A DNA stretch of 64,000 nt from Lepiota brunneoincarnata (GCA_023014365.1 JAEBUN010000029.1:186001-250000), one strand, 5' to 3'. Shown: positions 21,948 to 33,953, counted from the stretch's first letter. Numbers and translations are program-made. The notes: generated by a model not told the origin, from the sequence alone.

Positions 21948-22333
21948 TGTTACCCAGGTTAGGGGTTCACTCTTGAGTAGCACAGCATTCGTGGCAAGAT
22001 GTCTATACAGACTTGGTCTTGTCCTACTAGGTGTGACTTAGAGACGACTGAGCACTATAGTCCAGCCGGTTTAAGGGCAAAGAGATATAGGAGGCAAGAA
22101 CTGTATAACACTAAGATAAGGATACAAGGTATTGTACTGTATCCTTATATACTTCTAAGTGTGGCTGTACTCCTCCTATAATAGTTCGGACCAGGGTAGC
22201 TATGAGTCAGAGATAAGAAAACATGAGGCGTATACTGAGAATAGTCCTTCTGATGTACACTACTGATGGTTTCATAGTGACATGGGAATGTGAGCTATAA
22301 GTAACTGTCCTTCTGATATGGCTTCTGATAACA
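21948..22333 (-). repeat. Gypsy-2 5' LTR
   Basis: 386 bp, partner of 6261-6646, followed by target duplication ACAAC (22334-22338) and the resumed Copia-1 gag. Confidence 0.92.
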
Positions 22334-22338
22334 ACAAC

Positions 22339-25300
22339 CCCATCTCCTATCACAGCCAAAATGGTTGAGAAGTGGGACTGTGACGAATGTGTCGCGCGTG
22401 CCCTACTCATCCAGCGGTTGCCCGACTCCACCCTCATGATAGTTGCCTGTGCAATCACTGTCAAAAACATGTGGGACCAGGTGAAACAGGAATACACCTA
22501 CAAGGGTGCCTTCTCACAGGCATGACTGCGATGTGAGTTCATGGCAGCACAGTGCCCTGAACGTGGAGATGTCCAAGCCTTCCTACATGATTTACATGCA
22601 AAACGCATCAAGCTGTCAACAGTCGGAGTCACCATCAGTGATGATGACTACAGAAGCACGGTCATAGGTTCCCTACCTTGCTGGTTGGCATCATATGCCT
22701 CAGCACAACTCTCCTTTGCTCACGTCCATGCTGCCCCTTCCTTCACAATAGACCCTGAAATCTTGATCATCCTGATCTGTGATGAATGGGACCAATGTTG
22801 AAGCAACAAACCAAAGGGTCCTACCAAGAATGATGGTGATGAAGCCATGAATGTCGAGGGAGGCAGCCAGAAGAGTTCAGGAAAGAGGAACTTCAAAAAG
22901 GGGAAGTGCCACAACTGTGGAATCCCAGGCCATTACACCTATGAGTGTCGCAAACCAAAGAAAGAAGGGGGAGCAGAAAAGTCAGCACCTGAAGCTTCAA
23001 AAAAGGAAGCACCCAAACCTAAACCAGCGAGCGTAAATGCAGTCATGGATAACTTTGAGGATGAAGCCCTGATGGTGGAAATGGATGATGAGATTGAGAT
23101 CATGGATGACGATGCCGACTGGGGCATCCTGATTGTTGCTACAATAGAAGTAAGCAAATTAGAAGAAGATCTCCCCGATTTTGAAGAGACAGACCTACTA
23201 GAAGAGGTCTACGCCACCTCCAAAGACAATGAAGTCTTCACAGGGCAGGTTCAAGAACAGAACCTCCATACGCACATCGAACTATTTGATTCAGGGACAT
23301 CCAGGCATATCTCACCATATTGAGATGCCTTCGTAAAACTGCAGAGCATCCCCCCTCGACCCCTAAAGGCTGCCAATAAACAGAGTTTCAGCGCGATTGG
23401 GATTGGCGATATAATCCTTGACTTACCAAATGGCAGTACCACCTCAAAACTGCATTTATCCAACGTCCTGTACTCACCTGAGGCTGGGTACACCCTCATA
23501 TCCATTGGACGACTTGATGAAGCTGGATATATGGTCACATTTACAACTGGCAGATGTATTATACATGAACCGGGTGGAAACAAAATAGCTGAGATCCCAT
23601 GAAACCAAGCAGTCCTATACAAACATGTCAGGGAAGGAGAAATTGAGGTGAATGCTGTCTGTGAGACACTCACTCTCGATGAGATGCATTGACGGCTTGG
23701 CCACATCACACCAGCAGCTGTGAAAAAACTTCTACGTGAAGGAATGGTGATTGGTTTATGACTAGACTCCAATGGAGACACAAACCTGTCCTGCAATTCA
23801 TGTATATTCGCAAAATCGACACAGCAGCCAATCGCAAAGGCTTGGCAAGGCACAGGGGCAACGAGCTTTGCCCAGGAAATACACTCCAATGTGTGGGGAC
23901 CTGCCAAAACAGAGTCACAAAGGGGACGTAAATACTATGTTACCTTTACTGATGATTATTCTCGATGGACACATGTGGATATCCTGTCAAATAAATCTGA
24001 CACCTTCGACGCATACAAACGGTTTGAGGCATGGTGCGAGACACAGTTCCAAGCTTGCGTGAAGGCCCTACATTTGGACAGAGGTGGAGAGTACACTGGG
24101 AATGATTTTCAGCAGTATCTCAGATCGCGAGGCACAGAGATCAAGCTCACCATGCATGATACTCCCCAGCACAACGGAATAGCTGAACGTTGCAATCACA
24201 CCATCATGGAACGATTCCGAGCCATGAACCACATTGCTCGTCTCCCAGAATACCTGTGGCCTGAAGGAGTTCATCATGTCATGTGGCTAATGAATAGAAC
24301 AGGGACAAAAGCGATTGCAGGGACAACACCCTATGAGGTCCTGTAAAGCAAGAAGCCAGATCTTCAAGCAGTACGCGAATGGGGAGAGGAATGCTGGGTG
24401 CACAAGCCAGGGGTAAATAAAATGGCTGATCGTGCTAAAAAGGGCCGGTGGCTGGGTTTCGACCTGGAAAGCAATGGCATACGAGTCTGGATACCTGCCA
24501 CAGGTGCCGTGAGGGTAGAACAAAACATCCGTTTCAGAAAGGAGGCAAATCTCGAGGGGGAGAATGTGCAAATCAGCGAGATTTGCAGTGAGCAACCACT
24601 CACCATGCACCAGACCACCATACAACCCTCAAGCCAGCCACAAACAAGTGCTGAAACCCCTAGCAAGCCACTAGAGGTCCCAACGAACCCCCCAGAGTCA
24701 GTGGTACAACTGCCAACAAAGACAGACAACCAGGACCTGCCCCAGAGTGACCGTCCACAACGTATCTGCATGCCAAGCCAAAAAGCTTGCGAAATCCTTG
24801 AGGGAACAGCCATAACAATGGCTGAGGAGCTAGATTGGGAGGACATGCATGCCCTAGCAGCCAAAATGGAGTCCATTGAGGCATTGGAACCAGGAAGCCT
24901 CAAAGAGGCTAGAGAACAAGTGGACTGGCCACTATGGGAGAGCGCAATAAAGGAGGAGTTAGCTACCCTCAAAGCTGCAGGGACATGGGAACTAGTGGAC
25001 GCACCACCTGGCGTAAATTGAGTGGGCTCGAAGTGGGTTTTTCGAGCCAAGAAGGATCCAGCTGGCAATGTTGTCAAGTATAAGGCCAGGCCCGTCGCGC
25101 AAGGATTTTTGCAGGTGCCTGGAGTAGATTACTTCAACACATTTGCTCCAGTAGCACATCTGGCATTGATTCGGGCAGTGCTGGCCATTGCAGCAGCAAG
25201 GGACATGGAGTTGCACCAGATAGACATAAAGGGTGCTTACCTAAATGGTCAGCTGAACGACAACAAAGTTGTCTACATGTCACAGCCTCCTGGTTACCGC

Positions 25301-26428
25301 GATCCCCTACATCCTCACAAGCTCTGCCACCTCCAAAAAACTCTCTACGGGCTCAAACAGTCTGGCCGACAATGGTATCAAAAATTATGCAAGATCCTGG
25401 TGGACAATCTTGGCTTCACAAGATGTGAAGTCAATCAGAGTGTGTTTTTTAAAGATACACCTCCTGATCTCACCATCATTCTAGTCCATGTCGATGACTG
25501 TACACTGGCAGCCACTAAAATCGCTCTAGTTGCCTGGAGAAAGTCTGGAATATCTGGCTTTGTTGAAATTTCGGACTTAGGAGAGCTGCACTGGCTCTTA
25601 GGCATCGAGATCAAACAAGACTGCACAAACCGAAAAGTTTTCATGTCCCAGTGATCCTACATTGACGCCTTGCTTTGTTGCTTTGGTTTGGAAGATGCCA
25701 AACCACTCAGTGTGCCTATGGACCCATCCACCCACATTACAGTTGACGCAGCACCGAAATCAACGGCTGAAATCGCTTGGATGGCCCAAGTTCTTTATCA
25801 GGAAGCTGTGGGCACCCTCATGTATGCTGCCCTAGGCACTCATCCCAACATCGCATACACCATCCAACACCTCTCCCGCTATCTGAAAAACCTGGGTGAG
25901 GCTCACTGGGATGCTGTCAGACGCGTTTTTCGTTACCTCAAAGGCACTCGAGAACTTTGGCTCACTTATGGAGGCCATGGCCAAGATCTTACAGGGTACA
26001 GTGATGCAGATGGCAACATAGCCAAGGACCGTCGTGCTACATCTAGTTATGCACTTATTATCAATGGAGGGGCTGTTTCCTGGAGTGTGAAACGGCAGGA
26101 GATAGTCACTCTATCAACAACGGAATCTGAGTACATAGCAGCAACCCATGCAGCCAAAGAGATTCTTTGGCTGTGCTCCCTTATTTCACAGGCTTTCGGC
26201 ACCCCCCTTCCCACCACCACTCTCTTCTCGGACAACCAGTCTGTGATCGCACTTGCAAAGGACCATCAATATCACGTGAGAACAAAACACATTGATATTC
26301 GGTATCATTTTATTCGATGGATCGTCGAGGAAGGAAAATTAAGGCTAATCTATTGCCCTACTGAAGGAATGGTTGCTGATGTTTTTACGAAAGCTCTCAT
26401 GTTGCCAAAGGTCAAGCATTTCACTTGA
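22339..26428 (+). pseudogene. Copia-1 Gag-Pol polyprotein (decayed)
   Basis: After the Gypsy-2 insertion gag resumes with the retrotransposon capsid-like region, then a zinc knuckle CHNCGIPGHYTYEC (about 22908). Protease follows (ELFDSGTSRHIS, about 23282), integrase zinc region and DD35E core (VTFTDDYSRWTH, HLDRGGEY, NGIAER), RT (GSKWVFRAKKD, QIDIKGAYLNG, LVHVDDCTL at about 25485) and RNase H (GYSDADGNIAKD, STTESEYIA), ending at 26428. About ten in-frame stops interrupt it. All but one (TAA near 24344) are TGA, and most sit where homologues have CGA or another Arg codon. Nonfunctional. Confidence 0.88.
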
Positions 26429-26459
26429 GAACTCAGCCTGTCCTTGGCTTGAAGGGGAG

Positions 26460-26743
26460 TGTAGGAATTTTACAAGCCAGTGGACAGTCGATGCGATGTT
26501 GGCTGGACTCTCTCATTAGTCTCTATTTGGACATGGACCCTACTTGTGCAAATCGCGATCTCGCGATTTATTTACTATTTTATTTCTATTCCCATTCAGT
26601 AAAAACTTCGGTTACCTGGCATACAGACACGTAGCTAGGCTTTCCTCAGTACTTGTGCATATAACGAGTGACTGAGGTGAGCATCCATATTTACATCCAC
26701 TATACTTATGTTAAGCTTATGTTTGTAGTCTTATATTCTTACA
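26460..26743 (+). repeat. Copia-1 3' LTR
   Basis: 284 bp, TGTAGG...TTACA, directly preceded by purine tract TTGAAGGGGAG and followed by target duplication GTTGC (26744-26748). It lacks the 59-bp extension seen at the 5' LTR. Confidence 0.93.
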
Positions 26744-26748
26744 GTTGC

Positions 26749-27840
26749 ACCTTGCCGAACATCTCACTGCACTTCAGGCGCACTTTTGGGCACTTTGCGT
26801 GTATATACATTTGGGAGCTTTGGTGTGACGATTGTGGACTGTTGCATTGCCTATGTACATGGCCCTCGTCTAGTCCGCACCATATCATGCTGAAATGCAA
26901 TGTCAAGCTGGCAACCTACAATTGCCCTTGCTCCACTTGCAACCTCACCCAGGATAAATGATAACCTATCCTAAGAGACTCAAATGAGGAACCATTGTGG
27001 ATAGTACTGGATGGCTTCATAACCCCTCTAATTCACACTACTCATTAATTTCCTTGTATTTTGCGGCTGTCCTAGCTGACAGGTTTGAGCTCAATAGCTA
27101 ATGTTGGCTTTGTTGAAGGTGTAGGACGAAGCTGGGGCCCTTGAGGGGCTAGGGCAAGGCCCGATTTCTGGGAAGCATAAAGAAGGGTTTGTGTGGGATC
27201 ATGACGCTTATGTCCTGACAAGCTTCTGAACCTAATCAACATATCGAGGTATGGATGCGACCGATGCTGTTGTGGTTATTAATGGAACGGGGCGAGGGCA
27301 TTCGGAAGGTTGTCCTTAAATAACTGGAATATTTCAAAGTAACAAGCTGAGCCAGCTTCACTCTTCTCCACCTGGTCCTCTTTATCGGCTCATCTTCTAA
27401 GCACAGGGAAGTTGGCAGCAGGAGTTTTAGGATATCAGCTCCCAAGGTGGCTGGTTGTGGTGTGAGAATTTGTTTATTGCCCCTGTTGACCATTATGTAT
27501 AAGAGGCCAAGTAGTCAATACATGCAGTGTGCCTGAAGGGGGCCACATGGGACTCAAGCTTGGACCTCAAAACTTGAGGCATCACGGCTGGCAGCATAGA
27601 AATGGTCAGGGTGCAAATTTGGTTTGGCAGGTATGTACTTCAGTAGTGGCAAGTCTCTAGGATTGCACATAATACTGGTTGCTGGGCCTTCCGCAGTAGC
27701 CTCGGTGGGTTGATATTCAGGCCAAATCCAGTGCGACGGCAGCTAGTCACATGATTAACAATTCATCACATTGTCAGTGCCGCTGTGCTTGCTCATTCCT
27801 TTCTCCTTGACCTTCATCCTCTCCAGCCACAATGCCACCC
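26749..27840 (+). repeat. Segmental duplication, copy A (right part, orphan promoter)
   Basis: Continuation of copy A after Copia-1, colinear with about 61166-62285 in copy B. In copy B this DNA is the upstream region of the acyl-CoA synthetase gene. Here similarity persists up to the start codon (ATG near 27832, then CCA CCC CCT) and ends within a few bases; the frame meets TGA at once. No gene is present, so this is a promoter copy without its gene. Confidence 0.75.
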
Positions 27841-28157
27841 CCTGCATGACCCTTTCAGAGTTGTCCGGGGTTGTAAATTAAGTCACGGGGTCCTGCGTGC
27901 TGTGCGTAGTTCTGTGGCTAGCCCCACTGGCAGATATGGCCGTATTTTGTGTTACATCCCCTCAATTGAGGATGTTAATGGTTGCCTGTATGACAAACAT
28001 GTAAGTAGTATGAGAGCTCCTTCCGTGTCCAGAGTTGAGGAATCTCAGTAGGTGTGTGGTGGTGATTCTGGCAGCTTGGTGATTAAAATCTGTATTCTTA
28101 GTTCAAATTTGTGGTGTGGTTCAAAGAAGGTGGGTGGATATTTGTAAGGATGGTCAC
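27841..28157. other. Unassigned sequence beyond duplication breakpoint
   Basis: This 317-bp stretch lies between the end of the duplicated acyl-CoA synthetase promoter and the solo Gypsy-1 LTR. It continues an open frame (about 27785-28051, without recognisable motifs) that could be transcribed from the orphan promoter, but I have no evidence that it is a gene. No match elsewhere in the window was noticed. Confidence 0.4.
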
Positions 28158-28817
28158 TGTCATATCCATGCCAACTCAGAGTCTAATCATTTAAACTTTG
28201 GCTTCTCGACTCCACATGTGTTCCACACAACAACCCTCTGCCCTCCGACTCAGCCCCGACCTGCTCCGACTGCAACCCCCTGCCCCGATCACGCGACCAC
28301 CTCCACACGTGCCATGGTCACCTGGCCCTCGGTGTCTCATACCCCCGTCTCCATTTCCCATCTGTAGTCAAGATACGTTATTAGTCTCCATACCTGTACC
28401 CGTTTCCATTCCATTCGTAATCCGTTCGTAATCCGTTTGTAACTAGATCGGTCTCCACTCCGCTCCGCACATAGTCAGTACGAGTCATAGTTTGTAAGGC
28501 CAGTAGTATATATACCATAGGTACTTGGCTTGTACTCCTCAGTCTGATAATCGAATCGAGCAGCGGACCAGCTCCCTGTTCTCTATCCTCTCCTCTTCTG
28601 CCTCGCTCCGCTTCGGCCCCAACTTCCTGAAATACGGACTAGGATAGTAGGAGGGCACAGCACATACACTGAGGCCGCAAGTCCAACCCCCCGCCCAACG
28701 TACTCCACCTCGGTCCCGAAGTCTACGTACTGACTTCGCCCTGTCCCCCCGGTTACCTTATATCAAGGTTACCACCCCGACCCTCCGCCTCGGTCCCAAC
28801 CCGCACCGGCTCTAACA
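28158..28817 (+). mobile_element. Solo LTR of the Gypsy-1 family, TSD GTCAC
   Basis: 660 bp related to the Gypsy-1 LTRs along its whole length, TGTCAT...CTAACA, flanked by GTCAC (28153-28157 and 28818-28822). It is clearly more diverged from both Gypsy-1 LTRs than they are from each other, so it marks an older insertion that lost its body by LTR recombination. The next 170 bp up to 28994 hold nothing recognisable. Confidence 0.93.
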
Positions 28818-28994
28818 GTCACACAGCCATGTAACCGTTACACCAAAAGGAACATAACAGAACACGTTAGGTGTTCTGTTACCAAGCTGTATATATGTAC
28901 AGTAGAGGGACTGTAGTAAGCCCAGGCTTACAATATTATGGGTATTGTTTGGCTGTGAGGAACTGGAATAACAATTCCAATGGCCTTGTGGTTA

Positions 28995-29020
28995 CAGTTG
29001 ACTCTGTCTTAACTCATAGC
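28995..29020 (+). repeat. Pogo-like left TIR
   Basis: 26 bp beginning CAGTTGACTCTGTCTTAAC; it matches the inverted right end at 55697-55722 with one mismatch. A TA dinucleotide precedes it. Confidence 0.9.
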
Positions 29021-29189
29021 CCTTGGTGGATGCTTCTAACTACTGTCATTGGTCAGTAGGTTGGATGGGTGGGAAGCTCAGATGGTCACATCAGTCACCA
29101 CATTCCCACCAGCAAATATTCCAACTCCAATGTTGATATGGTAAATAGATTGCATTCTGTGAGGGAGGCATGCTCTAAGTTGTCTAAAG

Positions 29190-29654
29190 TTATGTCCTAT
29201 CTATTGAATCAGCATCAAAATAATATGCCTGGGCTGGTTGATGAGCATAGTGATGTGAAGAACAGGGAAGTCTGAAATGATCCTGAGTGAATGGAGGGTA
29301 GTTGTAAGAGGAGAATGCTGGATTAAACTGATGTTCAACTGGATCTGCAGCTGGATAATGAGGAATCAGCATAGGTGGGCTAGGCTGGGTAAATGGTTGG
29401 TTAAATGATGCTGATACCATTCTGGGTGGTTGGCCTTGTTTGGATGGTGACAAAGTTTCCATATTGTGACTTGAAGCTGCCATTTTCTGGATGTGAGTCC
29501 CCTTGGGCAAAAAGAGGCTTCTGAACTGCTCATGTGTCTGAAGATCTGAGTGCAAATCAAGATGCTCCTGGATTGCCTGAGATATAGCCTCTTTGGTTCC
29601 AGTGTCAGAAACTCCAAGAGCACATGCAACAATGCAAAGCTCTGCATGAGATTT
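29190..29654 (-). pseudogene. Pogo-like transposase, C-terminal part (SAP-like)
   Basis: This is the continuation of the transposase frame after the Copia-2 insertion. Removing Copia-2 and one GATTT joins it in frame to the segment ending near 52764. It begins with a helix-turn-helix pattern resembling a SAP DNA-binding motif (AELCIVACALGVSDTGTKEA), then a Gln/Pro/Ser-rich tail with many His and Tyr residues to the stop at 29190. Assignment to SAP is by pattern only. Confidence 0.6.
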
Positions 29655-29923
29655 TGTAGAATAACTAAGTCTAACATAGGCATAAGTATCATAGTGGGAA
29701 AAACATGAGAAGACTCTACTCACCTCAGTAGCTCATAACGCAAGTACTGAGGTGTCTAACAGCAGGCTGGTAGGTATATACACTACTGATGAATATCCAT
29801 AAATGGGTGGAAACATGCCCAGTATCAACAAACAATGTACAAACAAAAGAATCCCTAAACAGGATATGTCGCGGAAAGCTTGACATGAGCTTTCTGGCTC
29901 GACATGAGCTTGCTAGCTCAACA
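29655..29923 (-). repeat. Copia-2 3' LTR
   Basis: On the minus strand it begins TGTTGAGCTAGC and ends TTCTACA. It has a 10-bp perfect hairpin stem CACCTCAGTA/TACTGAGGTG. The adjoining purine tract (minus strand TTGAGGGGGAG, about 29924-29934) identifies it as the 3' LTR. Confidence 0.92.
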
Positions 29924-29937
29924 CTCCCCCTCAAGCC

Positions 29938-32900
29938 ATGACAAGTCTGAGGGCCTGAGCAAAATGCTTGACTTTAGGTGAAGGTAATGCCTTTGTAAAC
30001 ACATCAGCAATCATTTCATGTGTGGGGCAGTATACAAGCCTCAGCTTGCCCCCCTCGATCACCCATTGAATGAAGTGGTATCGGACATCAATATGCTTCA
30101 TCTGAGCATGGTACTGGTAGTCCTTTGTGAGGGCGATGGCCAACTGGTTGTCAGAGTGAAGCATTGTGGGGGTGGGGTCTTCTACAAAGACCTGGGAGAT
30201 GAGGGAGCAAAGCCATAGGGCTTCCTTGGCTGCATGCATTGCTGCCACATATTCGGACTCTGTAGTGGACAGGGTAACTAGTTCTTGATGCTTTGCACTC
30301 CAGGAGATAGTGCCACCATTGATGAGAAATGCATATCCAGATGTGGCCCTCCTATCTTTGGCCATATTTCCATCTGCATCTGCGTATCCCTCTAAACTCC
30401 CCCTAGAACCACCATATATGAGTTTTAGCCCTCATGTGCCCTTGAGATAGCGAAAAATTTGCTTTACAGCCTCCCAGTGAGCAGGGCCTGGGTTCCTGGA
30501 GAATTTTGAGACAACCTGCACAGCATATGTGATATCTGGCCTTATGCCAATCGCTGCATACATTAGCATGCCCACAGCTTCCTGGTATGGGATTCTGGCC
30601 ATAAATGCGATCTTGGCAGTCATTTTTGGGCTATGTTCTGAGGTAAGTCATGTGGAGGGGTCCATGGGGATTGTCACTGGTTTTTGGTCTTCAAAACCAA
30701 AATGGCGGAGTGAGGACTCTATGTAGGAGTCCTGGGACATGCTGAGGGTATTCTGTTTGTGTACACAAGCTATCCAGATGCCTAGTAGCCAGTGGATTTT
30801 GCCCAAGTCAGTGATCTCCACATATTCGGAGATCCTTGTCTTCAGCCAGACAATGAGAGTGATATTGGTGGCTGCAAGAGTGCAGTCATTAACATGAATG
30901 GCAAGGATAGTGAGGTCTGGCTCATTGTGTTCGAAGAAGACATACTGGTCAACTTCACAGCATGTGAAATCAAGGTTGCTGACCAGGATCTCACATAATT
31001 GTTGATACCATCAATGACCTGACTGTTTTAGGCCATAAAGGGTCTTCCTCAACTTGCACACTTTCCCGGGGTGTGCAGGATCCTCAAATCCAGGTAGCTG
31101 GCACATATATATGGTCTCATCCTCGCTGAGGACACTGTTCAGGTATGCTCCCTTTATGTCAATCTGGTGGATCTCCATGTCTCAATCTACTGCAATTGCC
31201 AGGATTGTTCTGATTGATGGGAGCTTAGCAACAGGTGCAAATGTATCAAAATAGTCCACACCAGGGATTTGGGAGAAGCCTTGTATTTGACCATATTCCC
31301 ACTGGTGTCCTTCTTGGCCTTGAAGACCCACTTGGATCCAACCTTGTTTATGCCCTCTGGGGCATCCACTAGCTTCCAGGTTCCTGCTTTCTGGAGTGTG
31401 TTGAGCTCCTCACGAATTGCTTGCTCCCATAGGTGCTAGTCTGCTCGTTTTCAAGCTTCTTTTAGGTTTCGAGGCTCTAGTGCCTCAGCCTCTGCTATCT
31501 CTGCAGCAAAAACGTGGACTTCCTCCCACTCATTTGCCTCTACAGCTATGACTGCATGACCTTCTTGAAGGTCTTGAGCTTTCTGGCTTGGCATTCAAGT
31601 ATGTTGGGGATGGGGTGTATGGTAGGCATTTTCAGTAGTGTCTGGTTGCTCTATATGTTTTGTTGGGGAGTTCTCTGGGGCTGGGGCTTGGGATGTCGCT
31701 GTTGCATTCATTGTTGCAGCAGGTATGTTTGCCTCTGCAGTCTTGTTTGCTAGTGTTGATGTCACACTCTCCCCCTTGAGACTAGCAGTGGCAACATGGC
31801 CCTTTACAGTATATATTGAATATTTTGCTCAACAGACACTTTTTGAGTGTCAGGCCACCAAATTCGTACACCATTGCTGATCTTGTCAAAACCCAGCCAT
31901 CGTCCCTCCTTTGCCCTTGCTGACAGCTTGTTATAATCCTCTACTCGCACCCACACCTTCTCTCCAAACTTGTGGACCTCTGACATGTCAGGTTTATGAC
32001 TGTGAACCATTTCATATGGTGTCTTTCCATTGAGGGCCCTTGTACTGGTTTGGTTCCTGAGCCAGATTGCATGTTTGGCTGCCTCGCCCCATAGATACTG
32101 GGGAAGCTTGCTTGCATGGAGGAGTGCTCTGACATGCTCAAGGATGGTCCAATTTTGCCGTTCTGCTACACCAAAGTGTTGTGGAGTGTCATGGATGGTG
32201 AGCTTTTGCTTAGTTCCTTGCGATTTCAAATACTCTTTGAAATCCTTACTAGTGTACTCACCACCACAATCCAAATGAAGGCATTTGATCTGAGCTTTGT
32301 ATTGAACTTTGCACCAGACATCAAATGCTTGGTAGGTTGTAAACACATTGGATTTGTTTGCTAGCAGCTCGAGATGGGTATATCGTGACCAATTATCAGT
32401 GAAGGTGACATAGTAGCTCTTCTCCCTTTGTGTCTGTACTGGTGCTGGCCCCCACATATCACTGTGGATCTCTTGGCTGAATTCTGTTGCTTGATCACCT
32501 GTTTGCTCTTTTGAGATGGGCTTCCTGGTGAGTTTTGCATAAGTGCATGACTCGCACTCAATGGGAGTATTTGCTGATAGTCTTTTGAGATTTACACCAG
32601 TTATCATTTGTCCCTCAACAAGTTTTTGGGTGATCTGGGGTGAGATGTGTCCAAGGCGGCGGTGTAGCTGGTCTAGGGACATCAGTTCATCGATGGTATT
32701 TGCTTCTACACATCCTTCTGCTGTCTCAAATCTGTACAGCCCTCTCTCAGAACATGGTACCTCAGCAATCTTCTTCCCTTTTGAGTTGTGGATAGTGCAT
32801 CATCCCTTGGCAAATTTTGTGGTTATGCCTTGTTCATTTAGCTTTCCCCACTGATACGAGAGTGTATCCTACTTTGGGTGCATATAGGACATCCGATAGA

Positions 32901-33177
32901 CATATGCTTGTCATTTTGGCACCATTCAGTAGGTCCACTATCATGCTTCCCTTGCCTGTAGCACTGAATTGCTGCTTGTTTGCAGCTTGTAGTGGCTTTG
33001 ATTCAATTGTTTCAAAATCATGGAAGGCTTCACAGTATGGGGATATGTGCCTTGCAGCACTGGAGTCGATGATTATGATATGGGGTGGGTGTTCTTCTGA
33101 CTGAGCTGCAATTGGCATCTCATCACTTTCATCTGTGAGGGCACATTCATTGTTTTGTTCCCCACAGGTTGGGAATA
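29938..33177 (-). pseudogene. Copia-2 Pol (PR-IN-RT-RH)
   Basis: Reading down the minus strand: protease (33118-32834) with IDSSAARHIS, where the usual DSG is DSS; integrase (32682-31804) with zinc ligands LHRRLGH and CESCTYAK and core residues FTDNWSRY, HLDCGGEY, FGVAERQ; RT fragments (GSKWVFKAKKD at about 31330, later parts frameshifted); RNase H (30623-29931) with STTESEYVA and KHIDVRYH. The region 30630-31800 is broken by several shifts and stops. The N-terminus joins gag across the gypsy complex. Confidence 0.82.
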
Positions 33178-33536
33178 TGTTATCAGAAATCCCCTTAAAC
33201 TCCCCTTATCAGAAGCCTCACCGGAAGGAACTCTTATCAGAAGCACCCAGAGATATAATTAGATAGAAGACCTGTCATCCTGAAACAATCAGAAGTACCA
33301 TTAGAACAATCTATACTTAGATAGATAAGGATATGACTCACCTACCTGGGTCCAGATATATATAGTAGGAGCATAGCCACACATAGTAGTATATAAGGAT
33401 ACCGTACCATACCCTCGTATCCTTATCTTAGTGTTATACAGTTCTTGCCTCCTATACCTCTTTGCCCTTAAACCAGCTGGACTATAGTGCTCTGTTGTCT
33501 CTAAGTCATGCCTAGTAGGACAGGACCAAGTCTGTA
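33178..33536 (+). repeat. Truncated gypsy LTR, head-to-head with Gypsy-3 LTR
   Basis: Starts TGTTATCAG right after GAATA, the target duplication repeated at 51436-51440 beyond Gypsy-4. It is the inverted equivalent of 33537-33953 (subfamily with the long U3) and stops at CTGTA, where the Gypsy-3 LTR begins. It therefore looks like the 5' end of the first gypsy element to enter Copia-2, cut by Gypsy-3. Its missing remainder (expected to start TAGACATCC) is not found directly after Gypsy-3. Confidence 0.7.
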
Positions 33537-33953
33537 TGTTACCCAGGTTAGGGGTTTGCTCTTGAGTAGCACGGCGTTCGTGGCAGGATGTCTATACAGA
33601 CTTGGTCCTGTCCTACTAGGCGTGACTTGGAGACGATGGAGCACTATAGTCCAGCCAGTTTAAGGGCAAAGAGGTATAGGAGGCAAGAACTGTATAACAC
33701 TAAGATAAGGATACAAGGGTATGGTATGGTATCCTTATATACTACTATGTGTGGCTATGCTCCTACTATATATATCTGGACCCAGGTAGGTGAGTCATAT
33801 CCTTATCTATCTAAGTATAGATTGTTCTAATGGTACTTCTGATTGTTTCAGGATGACAGGTCTTCTATCTAATTATATCTCTGGGTGCTTCTGATAAGAG
33901 TTCCTTCCGGTGAGGCTTCTGATAAGGGGACTTTAAGGGGACTTCTGATAACA
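33537..33953 (-). repeat. Gypsy-3 3' LTR
   Basis: 417 bp, TGTTACCC...GATAACA on the plus strand. Compared with the Gypsy-2 LTR it has a different U3 with repeated TTCTGATAA motifs. The partner is 41037-41331. Confidence 0.85.

Larger units (their letters stand above)
6261..22333 (-). mobile_element. Gypsy-2 chromovirus, interrupted by Gypsy-1
   Basis: LTRs of 386 bp each (6261-6646 and 21948-22333) begin TGTTAC and end TAACA on the plus strand, with target duplication ACAAC (6256-6260, 22334-22338). The element reads on the minus strand: leader, gag with a CCHC knuckle, protease, RT, RNase H, integrase, chromodomain, then a third ORF. Gypsy-1 inserted into the third ORF. Without it the element is about 8.2 kb. 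Several in-frame stops and frameshifts show it is defective. Confidence 0.92.
5672..26743 (+). mobile_element. Copia-1 (Ty1/copia), interrupted by Gypsy-2
   Basis: LTRs of 284 bp (TGTAGG...TTACA) are flanked by GTTGC on both sides (5667-5671, 26744-26748). The paralogous empty site is near 61165. Internal order is primer site, gag, protease, integrase, RT, RNase H, which is the Ty1/copia order. The element is about 5 kb without the Gypsy-2 insertion (6261-22333) in gag. The two LTRs differ at roughly ten sites, almost all transitions. Coding capacity is lost through in-frame stops, nearly all TGA, and a gag frameshift. Confidence 0.92.

Noticed and set aside
22339..26428. Many in-frame TGA codons, which might indicate UGA recoding (selenocysteine or an altered code)
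   Set aside because: Functional host genes here end or read normally, homologous copies have CGA or CAA at these sites, and the element is decayed in other ways, so deamination is the simpler reason.
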